From positions 40,735,044 through 40,799,043 of the forward strand of contig OY282560.1 of the NCBI GenBank assembly GCA_958295665.1: 64,000 bases of DNA, read 5' to 3'. How positions within the stretch are numbered: the stretch's first letter is position 1; every line of letters begins with the position of its first letter. A model generated the notes under the pieces. That model did no database searches, was not told the DNA's origin, and saw only the letters and a list, made by a program, of their open reading frames with translations. Below, piece after piece: positions 1 through 10,169 of this stretch. The translations under genes were made by a program, and so were the position numbers. The stretch comes from Tipula vernalis (lineage: Eukaryota > Arthropoda > Insecta > Diptera > Tipulidae).

Positions 1-470
1 CCGGTTCAGTTTATTCAGGATAATACAGAAAATAGTAGAATTATTCGTGCATTACATGATAACGGACGGTGCAATGTTTGCGTATAATTCGACTACACAC
101 TCGCCAACGAACTTAATGCCGTTCGAATTTTTACATGGTTTCAAACCAAAATTACCAACCTCGATTTTGTCAAACGCGCCAATTTACAATTTTGATGATT
201 ATTTATCGCAATTGAAGTATAAATTAAGAAAATCTTATGAAAAAGCTAGAGAAAACCTCCTCAAACAAAAGCAAAAATACGAAAGCAAACTATGACAAAT
301 CACTACTAAATTCAAATACTTTCAATATTGGAGATATGGTTCTTTTGGAGAATTCAAAGTCAAAAAACAAATTCGAGCATTTATTCATGGATCCATTCCA
401 ACTGGTAGAGATTAATTCCGACGTAAACAGCCGTATTAAGATTGACAAAAGTACTCGAGTTGTACATAAT
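1..470 (+). pseudogene. Ty3/gypsy integrase C-terminal fragment
   Basis: This is the decayed end of a gypsy-type pol gene, cut off by the left edge of the window. The frame read from about position 47 to 295 contains the end of the integrase core, with the recognisable stretch FAYNSTTHSPTNLMPFEFLHG, followed by a basic, lysine-rich helical segment. Near position 280-295 the homology moves to another frame. That frame carries an integrase C-terminal-like segment with NIGDMVLLENSKSKNKFEHL. A further frame disruption probably lies before position 47. The frame is interrupted at 470 by an R1-like LINE and resumes at 4673. Integrase joins reverse-transcribed DNA to the host chromosome; this copy is too broken to do so. 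Assignment to gypsy rather than another LTR class is by motif recall and is fairly secure. Confidence 0.7.
456..470. repeat. Target-site duplication, left copy (R1-like LINE)
   Basis: The 15-mer CGAGTTGTACATAAT occurs here and again at 4658-4672, directly flanking the LINE. Flanking bases differ on both sides (T and A before, T and A after), so the duplication is exactly 15 bp. It abuts the T-run that is the element's poly-A tail read on the opposite strand. Confidence 0.9.
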
Positions 471-670
471 TTTTTTTTTTTAATGAGGAAGGTGGAAATG
501 CATTTATGCAATTACCGACTAAAACCATCTTCTTCCTCCTCCTTCAGACTAGCCTGGGACTGTTTACCACATTACTTCGGGCTAGTCTGTGTTTTCGTTG
601 CTCTCTTCGAGCTACCTCTTGCCTTATGGGAAATTATCCAAATCCCTCTTTTTACTCCTAAGGACTCCAT

Positions 671-3088
671 CTACGTATATCGTGAGACGAGATCCCACCA
701 AACAGCTCCTAGTAGCATAATGCTCACTGCCGTTTCAGGCGACCAATTACCCACCTCTAGCTCCAGGTTTGCTATTCTGTCCTGCCATGCTAGGCACCGG
801 AAGAAAGTGTGCTCTACGTCATCCTCCATACATGGGCAGTATAGGCATTCGGCCGACGTTACTTTCCTCATTTTAAAAAGATATTCCCGGAAGAACCCGT
901 GGCCGCTGAGGAATTGGGTCAGGTAGAACCCAACCTCCCCGTGGCCGCTGAGGAATTGGGTTAGGTATTACCCAACCTCCCCGTGCGTTCTTTCCACCCA
1001 GGGGCTTATGTGTTCAATAAGCGGCACTGTCCACCTGCCTGTTGTTCCTTGCTCCCATAAACTCTGCCACAGCTCCAAGGTGCGACCCCTCCCTTCCAGA
1101 CTCGCTGTTTTTCGTCCAACCTCCGACTTTCGCTCGTATATATATTTACGTTCCTTTGCCAGAATATGTATAGGGATGCACCAAGCTATTAAGGGGAAAG
1201 CTGCCCCGGAAGCTGTGCGATAGGTCGATGCCACCCGTAACGCGCTCCGTCTTTGTACTTGTGATAGCCTCTTCCGGTATGTTTCCTTTTCCATGGAGTT
1301 GCCCATACTTCCGCTCCGTAAAGAAGGAGAGATTGATCGGCTGGCATTAAAAGCGTTTCCTAGCGGGCCACCAACATTAGCCATTATACGACTTACAGCT
1401 GTAACTAAGCTCATTTTACAATCAATGAATATACCCAAGTATTTGACTAATGGCTTAACATTTATGACGTTGCTACCACCCCACGTCGGGATAGATGTCT
1501 GGATTCTCCTCTTCGTCAAAATAGCTATCTCGATTTTACTGAGTGCTAGGGCTAGACCGTGCTTTTCCATATATCCATTTTTCGTTCGCATTACCTGATT
1601 CTCTTTACTGCTTCCGTAACCTCTCTGATTGCGCCGATCGTGGAACGCCCAGCTCTGAAGCCATATTGCCTAGGCGAGAGATCTCCTGCTGCTTGGATCG
1701 CCGATATGAGTCTTGCTCGGATTAGCTTCTCCAAAACTTTGCCGTATCCAGCATACATAAGGGTCGAAAGGATGAGGGTAGGTCAGGGTCACCATCTTCT
1801 TTTCTAATTAACACCAACCGTGCCCTTTCCATTTGAAGCTAAAACTCCTTCCACCAGGCAAGCGTTGTACATCTCCAGCATTATTTTAGGATCCTGCTGT
1901 GGGCAACGATTTTCAAGACTTCATTTGGAATTTCATCCGGGCCAGGAGCATTCTTGCTTTTTAAAGACGAAATAGCGTTCTGTAGCTCTATTTAGGTAAA
2001 AAGTGGAACTTCTTTATCTTGCCTTCCTGCTACTAGTTCTCTCTCTGGATGACTGGGGAAGAGAGTTCTGACAATGTTTTCAGTGGTGCGAGCATCCATT
2101 ACTCGTGTTGGTATCTAGGCTCCTAGTTTCTGCGTAACAATTTTGTAGCCCAGTCCCCATGGGTCTTCGTCAATGTCCTCTATAAGACTCTTTCAACACC
2201 GATTTTTGCTTTCATTTATTTTTCTGCGCAGTAGCCTTTTGACGAGCCTGAATCCTTCGAAAATGCGGCTAGCTTCAGCACGATCTCATATTCGCTGGGC
2301 CTCTTGTCGGAGTGCGAAGCATCTCCTTCGTACGTCAGAAATTTGCGCTGTCCACCAATACACAGACGGTTTGTTGTGCCTTAGTCTCTTCCTTGGCATG
2401 AATACCTCACAGGCCGAGACGATAAGACCCATTGTGGACGATATCCGAGCCTCAGTCACACTTCTTCCGTCCGTTCCTATTATATTGCTCATCATTTGCT
2501 GCTTAACATTCTTTAACTCTGTGATGAACCGCCCAACGTACATTTTTATCAGGTTCCATCTACCAGGTTTATTCCGCGAGTCGTTTCGTTTTCTCCTGCT
2601 AAATTCAAAAGCAATGTACTGGTAGTCACTGCCGCAATAATCCTCCATGACCTTCCAGTTGAGGATATGTGGCACTAGGGCCTCCGATGCGAGGGTGATA
2701 TCGGGGATCGTCCCCGTGCTGCCCGACCTCCGAAAAGTTGTGGCAGAGCCGCTGTTCAGTAACAGGAGTTCTGCTCTGGCAGCCATCTCCAGGATCAATC
2801 TTCCTCTCGTGTCTGGGATAAAGTAACAGCTAAAATAGGTTATGCCTGCTGTTTTCCCCCATATGAAGCACCCTCCTTTCCCTGCACCATGTTGTTCAAC
2901 ATGCACACCCCCTTAGGTATCCATATGGCCGCTGTGGCCAGTAGATCTTAGTACCACCCAGTCGCCTCTTTATTTTGATATTGCTCGCTTAAGATGAGCA
3001 GCTGGGCCCCTTTCCTTCCTACCAACTGTTGCAAGAGGTGGTTAGCAGTCCAGCTCCTATTCATATTTCCTTGTAAGACTCTGATCAT
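671..3088 (-). pseudogene. R1-like LINE ORF2: AP endonuclease, reverse transcriptase, zinc knuckle
   Basis: ORF2 would nick target DNA and reverse transcribe the element RNA. The start ATG is at 3086-3088. The N-terminal endonuclease is recognised by MIRVLQGNMNRSWTANHLLQ, then LLILSEQY (the catalytic Glu position), then WY.D and TAAIWIP. Part of the middle of the endonuclease, including the expected GDFN block, appears deleted. The frame at 2906-2286 has the endonuclease end (TFRRSG, DITLAS) and runs into the linker and the start of the RT. RT core sequence lies around 1600-2280 but is badly broken. The frame at 1591-968 carries the thumb (VKYLGIFIDCKMS) and QVQRRSALRVAS. The end (871-671) has the knuckle CLYCPCMEDDVEHTFFRC. 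Multiple frameshifts make it non-functional. Confidence 0.82.
899..982 (-). repeat. 42-bp in-frame tandem duplication in LINE ORF2
   Basis: A 42-bp unit at 899-940 is repeated at 941-982 with a few differences. On the coding (minus) strand it equals 14 codons containing YLTQFLSGH, upstream of the terminal zinc knuckle. The unit length keeps frame. One copy has since gained a stop. Confidence 0.85.
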
Positions 3089-4637
3089 AGCCGGTTCTTA
3101 GCCACCTGCAACGCCTCGCGGTACAATTGGCACTTGCCAGATCCTGGGAAGTGCTTGAGCTCCGCCTGATCTAACCCCTTTTCCATGCATAGCATGCAAT
3201 TTATTTCGGCGGTACACCCTCTTGCCGTGTGCCCGACCCCGAAACACTTGTAGCACAGATTACTTCGATCTGGTCTTTACAGTCCTTAGCCATATGGCCA
3301 TACCCTTAACATTTAAAACACCATGTAGCAACTGCCCTTTCCCGCACCCTGCAGTACACCCATCCAATTTTAATCCTCCCTTATTTTGCGAGCTTGGCTG
3401 CCCAGTTGCTGCTCATCTGTATGGTGGCCATTTGCTGCCCCCTGGAGCAAGGAAAAAGGTTAATTTTCATTTTCTCCGAGTCCGGCATTTTCCTCTTTAG
3501 TGTCGCTGCGATTTCTGACTCCGTGGTGTATCCATCTAGATCACGGATCTCTGTCGGCACCCTAGACTGTAGGTTTAGGATCTTGGCCTGATCCCCTAAG
3601 TCATCTCTCAACGCGCCACAAAAGCCATGTTTAACCTAGCTGTTCGGCCCCAGTTCCAGGAGGACGTCCCCTGTTTTGGTCTGCCGGATTGCTTGAATCT
3701 CTGTTCCGGATTCCTCAGGTCTGACCTTACTGCGGAGCTCACCTAAAACCTCTGCATACGATTTTCCCTCGGCTGGTCTTATGATCAGCGATTCAGGCCG
3801 GACCCTACGACGTTTACCACTCCTCCTTCCATTCTGCGTTTTTGTGGTAGAGATTTCCCCGGGCTCAGCCGTGGGCTTTGTACTTTCCGATTTCCTATTA
3901 TCCGACTTCTTAGCCTCTGGGTTTCCCCGTCTCCTCTCTCTTCTGGGCAACTGTCTTTCCCAGGCAGCTTCTCTTGCGCTGAGTGATGTCTCGTCCCTAA
4001 CCTTCTTATCTTGCTGATTCTGCTCCTCTGCAGGGCTCGCTGTAGGTCTCTTCTTACTCCCCGATGTATTGGGGGTTCTAGAATATTGCTGCAGCTCTAT
4101 GCCTTTAGATAAAATTGTTTCGGATCTCTTCTGCGTTGATATATCGTACGCAATAACGCTAAAAACTTCCACTAATTCCATCAGACCTACCTTAGTAACG
4201 TTAGATTTTTTTGCCTAAAAGTTGCGGCCTTCATCTTGTTGATGATGTTCTTGCACTTCTGCAGTAACTCTTCTTGCTCTGTCCTATTTACCGGAGTGCA
4301 TGGAGAGCGACCATGAAACAGATTTCTTCCAATCATTACAACTCTCGCCCTCTGGCTTCCATTTTCATTACCCTCCTCGCTACCTTTGACACTGCCTGGT
4401 GGCGTGTCGTTCCCGCTCACCATGTCAACTGAGGTGCCCCCCGTTTTATCAGATGGAGGGGTCCTCTGTATTCTTGCGTTTTTTTTTTAAAACGTTTTCA
4501 ATGTTTTCCTCAACCCTAGTAAAATCTACCATTTCTACCGTTGCTCCATGCATATCCACGGAGCCACTTGGCTGTTGTGACGCTATTAGAAAAGCATCAT
4601 TCTCCTTTCCGTTAATTAATTTATTGGTTGTATTCAT
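3085..4637 (-). pseudogene. R1-like LINE ORF1 (gag-like nucleic-acid-binding protein)
   Basis: ORF1 proteins of this clade bind the element RNA. The probable start is the ATG at 4635-4637 (MNTTNKLINGKENDAF). Pieces follow in order at 4637-4449, 4423-4187, 4181-3636 and 3611-3381, each shifted in frame. The middle is rich in Lys, Arg, Glu and Ser (residues KKSDNRKSESTK) and is followed by a conserved-looking block with KSYAEVLGELRSKV and RQTKTGDVLLELGP. Between about 3340 and 3120 there are two CCHC knuckles (CFKC...GHMAKDC, containing a stop, and CYKCFGVGHTARGC) and a third cysteine-rich block (CMLC ... GSGKC). The stop codon at 3085-3087 overlaps the ORF2 start as ATGA. ORF1 is broken by at least four lesions. 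Confidence 0.8.
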
Positions 4638-4657
4638 TTTTGTTCCCACGAGTAGCA

Positions 4658-4672
4658 CGAGTTGTACATAAT
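4658..4672. repeat. Target-site duplication, right copy (R1-like LINE)
   Basis: Second copy of CGAGTTGTACATAAT, exactly matching 456-470, on the 5' side of the minus-strand LINE. Confidence 0.9.
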
Positions 4673-5121
4673 AACTGTCTGAAACATTTCAATAATTCTT
4701 GAACGCAAAATAAAATACATTTAAAATTAGTTGCAACATTTTGTATAAAGTAGTTTTTTAGGAACCTTATACTTTTTAAGAAATGAAGATGTGGCCAGGT
4801 CAACACACGACTTTCTTTTACGAACAGAGAATTTTGAGAAATTTTATTTTTTTGTTTATAGTTTTTTAATTTTAAAATTTAAAATTTTTTTTTTTTAAAT
4901 TTTTAATTTTTTTTTTTTTTTTAATTTTTGGAAACAATTTGTATTAAGTAGTTTTTTGTAAACCTTATACTTTTTAAGATATTTGCAAAATAAATTTTCT
5001 GGACCAAAGAAGTGGCCACTTCCGGTTAGCTGATTTGGAGTAAAATTCACTGGGACCTCCCAATTTATCAAAAAAGCTTAAATCTGAAGTTTCAGTACGA
5101 TTATATAGTAGAGAGGACACA
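4673..5121 (+). other. End of gypsy pol frame and AT-rich 3' flank
   Basis: After the LINE, the interrupted gypsy integrase frame resumes in phase and ends at a TGA at 4700-4702, so the insertion hit the last codons of pol. The rest to 5121 is AT-rich, with long A/T runs at 4840-4925. A 45-50 bp segment at about 4740-4790 is repeated imperfectly at about 4938-4980 (both contain AGTAGTTTTTT and CCTTATACTTTTTAAGA). No complete LTR can be delimited here. Confidence 0.55.
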
Positions 5122-5824
5122 GACAGACTGACAGACTGACAGACTGACAGACTGACAGACTGACAGACTGACAGACTGACAGACTGACAGACTGACAGAC
5201 TGACAGACTGACAGACTGACAGACTGACAGACTGACAGACTGACAGACTGACAGACTGACAGACTGACAGACTGACAGACTGACAGACTGACAGACTGAC
5301 AGACTGACAGACTGACAGACTGACAGACTGACAGACTGACAGACTGACAGACTGACAGACTGACAGACTGACAGACTGACAGACTGACAGACTGACAGAC
5401 TGACAGACTGACAGACTGACAGACTGACAGACTGACAGACTGACAGACTGACAGACTGACAGACTGACAGACTGACAGACTGACAGACTGACAGACTGAC
5501 AGACTGACAGACTGACAGACTGACAGACTGACAGACTGACAGACTGACAGACTGACAGACTGACAGACTGACAGACTGACAGACTGACAGACTGACAGAC
5601 TGACAGACTGACAGACTGACAGACTGACAGACTGACAGACTGACAGACTGACAGACTGACAGACTGACAGACTGACAGACTGACAGACTGACAGACTGAC
5701 AGACTGACAGACTGACAGACTGACAGACTGACAGACTGACAGACTGACAGACTGACAGACTGACAGACTGACAGACTGACAGACTGACAGACTGACAGAC
5801 TGACAGACTGACAGACTGACAGAC
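5122..5824. repeat. Perfect octamer array (AGACTGAC)n, about 88 copies
   Basis: Strict 8-bp periodicity holds over 703 bp without a single variant base. The plus-strand unit is AGACTGAC; on the minus strand it is GTCAGTCT. The left flank is GAGAGGACAC and the right flank is ATAAAAGCTCC. The tract reads open as an eight-residue protein repeat only because 8 is not a multiple of 3 and no phase makes a stop; it is not a gene. Confidence 0.98.
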
Positions 5825-8800
5825 ATAAAAGCTCCTATTGTATTCAAATATTCTTCGAAACCTTCTTAATATTTTTATTTTGAGCCAATTAAAATCTACG
5901 ATATATTAAACAACCATAAAATGTTATCCAACGTTTTGTAACGTGAAATCAGGACGTTTATTTTATGCTACGAGTGTTATTCAATATAGAGACAATTAAA
6001 AATTAAAAACAAAATGTTTCATGAAAAGCACTATTAAAGTTTGTACATTGATTGTACATAATAGTAGTTAGTATACAATGATTGAAAGGAAGAGGAAATT
6101 CATTTGTATTTTCATATCGCGCACATTCGAAATGAAATAAAAAAAAATTAATTTAAACTTTTAATTAATTAGAATACCCTAAAGCGGATTTCATCTGCTA
6201 CAGTAGATTCACGATGAGTGAAAATTAAATTAATTTATAGAAATTACTTGGAATAGTAGATAGTAGTACAGATTGAGATATAAAAGGTTGTATTTACTGT
6301 ATGTTGGAAACGGAAGCCGTGTATAAAATATTTATTCAATTTGTCTCTTTTGTCCCCCATCCCCCCCCCCCCCCTGTAACATATATACAAAACTAAAGTT
6401 ACTTGAATCTTCAAAACCATTTTCTGTCCTTCACAATAAGATAATCCTCGTAACCGTGTACATCTACTTAAATAATATTTTCAAATCACGTATTTCTCCC
6501 TACATTTTCATTCTGTTTTTCCGTTTATTATAATATTTTTACATTGACCCCATGAAATCTTGTTCATGTTTATTCGTCCTTTCGTTCTTCCGAGATTTTG
6601 TTTTGTTTTTGTTTTTGAAACATTGAACATCACAATAAAAAAAAGTTTTGTAAACGTATACACAAAAAAACTATGCGGATCATTAATCTTCATTCCGAAT
6701 GTTCAAGGATTTAAATAGGAAATGTATTTTAAATAATTTTTTCGGGAGCACAACAAGTTGGAAAGTACAGATGTAATTAAAGGTGGCCGATTATTTCGAT
6801 TTCAGTCCATATCTGATAAAATATTAAAACCTTAACCATTTTGCTTTAAGCTTTTAAGTGCTGTTATACATTGAAGCGTTTAAAAATTTTCCACTTAATC
6901 AAATAAAATTTCATTTTCATTCCATCATTCTCACATATGTACGTACACAAGTACAACCACTTTCAACATTGTATAAAAAATGCTTGGAAATAAATCATTA
7001 ACAATAATATAGTATATTATATTTTACATAAGAGGGAGAGAGCGAAAAGTTTTCAGAAAAGCTTTAAAAATGTAAAGCTTTCGATTTTCATTGTTTAGGC
7101 ACTTAACATTTTTTGTGTGCTCTCTCAAAATATTAATAAACCAACAAAACATGAGTTAATTGTGTTGAATACGATTCCAAAAATGTTATTTTTGATATTT
7201 AAGCCAGCTCAAAGCTATTATATAACGAACAAAGAGCTTAGAAGGTTTGTGTATATTTTTATTGGGTTTTATGATTCACGTTTTTGTTTTATTAAGTCTG
7301 CCTTTAATGAAACATGATTTTGTGAGTTTATATTTCATATTTTAATGATATTAGAGACGTAAACATTTTTTTAATTCTGCTCATGTCATCATAAAAAAAA
7401 TAATATATAGTAAAGCAAACAAATTTAGCTTGATCATTAATTTTATTGGAAGCTTCAGAAATAAAGCATAAATTTTGAAAAGTCTAGGCTGTCGCCTATA
7501 ATTGTTTTATGAGGTTTCTGATACTCTGTTGGCTGCTGTATTGTTTTATAATTTCAACATATAAAATTTACCGTTCGTTACAAGTTCATTGTTATAATAT
7601 TAAAAGCCTTAAGCATCTGATCAACAAATTTATTCAAGACGATAGGGCAACTGTCTGGGGTCATTGCTATAGGGTAAATTACTTCAGTATTTATTATAAA
7701 GTTCCTTGCCAAATAAAATAAAAAAATAACGGATAACGAACCTGATTAACAGACTTCGGATATGGAGGCTCTGCACTCCAAATTCAAACATATGCACTTT
7801 AACTTAGCATTTCGCTAATCAAATTCACCACTTTTTAAATTAAATTCCATCAACAATATAGCAACAAAAGAACGTGGAAGAAAAGCCAAAAATAAATTAA
7901 AAGTTTAAAATGCCCACATTACAATAAAATATATCAAATACAACAAAAATGATACCCAAGAACTAATTTCTCGGCATCCACCGTGTTTTGAACCCAATCA
8001 AACAATCCCCTTTATAAAATAGAAAAACTGCGTTCGAGGATTTAATTGAATCAGGAACTTGGTTATATAAGAAAGGCAACTTAAATTTAAAGAACCGCTT
8101 GCAATGTTAATTTCTAGTAAAGGGAATAAATAAAGCACATTAATCAGATTCAGATTATTTATAAAAAATCTCCGAGAAAGTCATAATCTTTGGTCATAGC
8201 ACGGCAATAGCGAGTTGGCATAGATATTAATCCAAATTCCTTCCGATGCTTGAAACGTTTTTATGCGTTATCAAAAAGTTTGCATTAGTTGTTATTGAAT
8301 TCATTCTAATAAATCCTGATACGAGTTAATCTGTATGCCCTTTGAACCATCCAGTTTTTTTAAAAAAATATTGCAATTTTTTGTCCACGATTACTTGAAA
8401 TGGTTTTCAAATTTAAAATTTCTGCATTCGGCATACAACGACGCCTTATGATTTTATAGCCATTCTCGTAAATTGATAAATTTAAATTTATTAGATGTCA
8501 ACCCCAAATGACTGTTTTCAAAAACTACTTTAGATTTCTTTGCTAGAGGAGTTTTTCCACTTTGATTTGGTTTTCTCCTTTACTGTTCATTCCATGAATA
8601 ATTACTGTTCTATTAGAAAATTCAGTTTGAGAGGTTAAAACTAAATTTTCTAGATAGCAAAGTCTTTTATTGTTGCGGTATTCGCGCCTTTAAATTTCGT
8701 AATTTAGCGACAAAAATTCTCGCGACTTTTTTATCTCTACCAACAACAAACGGATATCCGCTATGGCTACTTTCACAAATATGTCCTCAGCCCTTACGGA

Positions 8801-8916
8801 AATTTCACTATTCATAGATTAAAGTAGGACTGCATCATTAGATCCACTCCTTCCTTACAGTCAGCAAAACAACTTCTAGTGATACCATAATTTGCCGTAA
8901 TTTGATTATCACTCGT
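5825..8916. other. AT-rich spacer, no gene recognised
   Basis: About 3.1 kb of AT-rich DNA without a credible coding region. Short open frames at 7117-7317 and 7509-7721 are low-complexity and unlike known proteins. A run of 14 C residues lies at 6361-6374. The end of the stretch (about 8100-8900) may hold old retroelement sequence on the minus strand, but stops interrupt every frame and nothing there is recognisable. Confidence 0.6.
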
Positions 8917-9010
8917 GCACTGTTGGGCCCGCCAGTAAAATATTGTTTACAGAGTTGTTGTTTGACTCATCAAATACGGCCCGAATCTTTTCATTGAAAT
9001 TTTTAAAATT
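8917..9010 (-). pseudogene. Possible BEL/Pao reverse transcriptase scrap
   Basis: The minus strand reads KIRAVFDESNNNSVNNILLA followed by GPTVHE. This resembles the BEL/Pao RT block KxRVVFDGSAKSS...SLNDxLLxGPxxQ, which is seen in clear form at about 19,850-20,000. The match is short, flanked by stops, and may be chance. Confidence 0.25.
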
Positions 9011-9379
9011 TCATGTTAAGATATGTAATAACCCGGTTCGGTTTTTTCACTACTGCTCAGCAATCACATGAGGACAAGATCACGATCTTCCTTCATGAAT
9101 GTTGTATATAATCTTTATCTTTCTTTCTTTTTATATTTTTTATATATTCGTTTTAGCCTGGTCACAATTCGCAAGTATACGTACTGCCTTCTCGTGGCAA
9201 CCACTGGCTAAAGAAAGGCGCTAAAGGAGAAATCCTTAGATAAAAAATCGAATCTAAGGTGGAACAGCATATACCGATGGCTGATAGGTTAATCAGTCCT
9301 AAGTATGCGGACTCTGAAATACCAGGCACCCTCCAGTTTTATTTAGCCTTCGTCAGTTCAGGAGGCCGTACTAGATAAG

Positions 9380-10060
9380 GTGCTAGAGCAAGAGGCCAAC
9401 GAGCTTAAACCTAAGTTCCTTGGCAGCCAGATTCGGCCTGGTTGGCTGTTAGTAACTGTGCTGATCGGGCCACTGTTGAGTAACTATTAAGCTGTGGGAG
9501 GGTGCACAGCTGATCGTGACCGAGGCGGAAGACCTTCCTCGAGCCAGGATTGTGTTTGGCACCTTCCCAAATAGTACTGAATTTCCCACGGATAAGCTTC
9601 TTGGATTTATCAAAAGCCAAAACAAAGGCATGCAGGCAATCAACTGGAGAGTGATCAGGAAAAAGGCGAAAGGCTCTTCACCCTTTTGCACCTTCTCTAT
9701 GAACCACTCTTTAGTCTAGAAACACAAGAGGGTGGCTTTAAAATCAATTATAAGTTTGGGACTGTCCAATTGCATCCCAAGGGTGGTCAGGGTAGTGCCA
9801 AACCGGTATCCGCTGGCGGGACCCAAGTGGTCAATCCTGTGTAAGGGGATGGCGGCTCTGTCTTGGAGACAGGTGAGAAGAAGGTAAGAAAGGGAGGAGA
9901 AGGTGTCAGGGGTTCCACGGAGGAAGCATAGCAAGGGGTACCCCGCGCAAGCCTCTGGTGAAGCCTGGAGGCTCTCAGGTAGCGGGTGCCAGCAGAACGG
10001 AGATGGAGGACATTGGTCAGTCATCAGCCTGTCAAAAAAAGGACGAGGGTGGTGGCGGTT
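9380..10060 (+). pseudogene. LINE copy A ORF1 remnant
   Basis: The clearest part is at 9516-9719, with LPRARIVFGTFPNSTE and a following segment NKGMQAINWRVIRKKAK. This is the kind of single-strand nucleic-acid-binding block seen in LINE ORF1 proteins. Upstream (about 9384-9470) a different frame reads VLEQEANELKPKFLGSQIRP. Downstream, from about 9730, the frame containing INYKFGTVQLHPKGGQGSAK continues the protein. So at least two frameshifts separate the pieces. No CCHC knuckle is visible. The true start codon cannot be identified. Confidence 0.6.
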
Positions 10061-10169
10061 AAGTTAATTTATCATAACGGAACTGAGAGTTCAAGAGAGC
10101 TATTTTGGCCAGCTCGCAAATTATTATTTTTTCCATTTCATAGTTCATTTTCAGGGACTTGCAGTAATG

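Larger units (their letters stand above)
471..4657 (-). mobile_element. R1-like non-LTR retrotransposon, nearly full length, degenerate
   Basis: A LINE of about 4.19 kb lies on the minus strand between two exact 15-bp direct repeats. A T-run at 471-482 is its poly-A tail. Reading from 4637 downwards it has ORF1 (gag-like, with CCHC knuckles), then ORF2 (AP endonuclease, reverse transcriptase, C-terminal CCHC-type knuckle). Only about 20 nt precede the first ATG, so the copy is full length or nearly so. Both ORFs carry several frameshifts and stops. The C-terminal part resembles R1-clade proteins in its YRKRLSQVQRRSALRVAS segment and the CLYC...HTFFRC knuckle. R1 itself is specific for 28S rDNA; this copy instead sits in a gypsy element, so it is an R1 relative without that specificity or an off-target copy. 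Confidence 0.88.

Noticed and set aside
1008..1807. Plus-strand open frames over the R1-like LINE
   Set aside because: They are the antisense of clear RT and knuckle sequence on the minus strand.
4733..4990. Imperfect direct repeats as a pair of gypsy LTRs
   Set aside because: Only about 45-50 bp similar and spaced 200 bp apart; too short and too close for LTRs.
5101..5847. Open frame of about 248 codons with an eight-residue Ser/Val/Cys/Gln repeat
   Set aside because: It is the translation of the octamer array; the same unit is open in any phase. No start context or flanking coding signal.
7117..7721. Two small plus-strand open frames in AT-rich DNA
   Set aside because: Hydrophobic and low-complexity composition expected of AT-rich DNA, no conserved motif, no neighbouring promoter or splice evidence.
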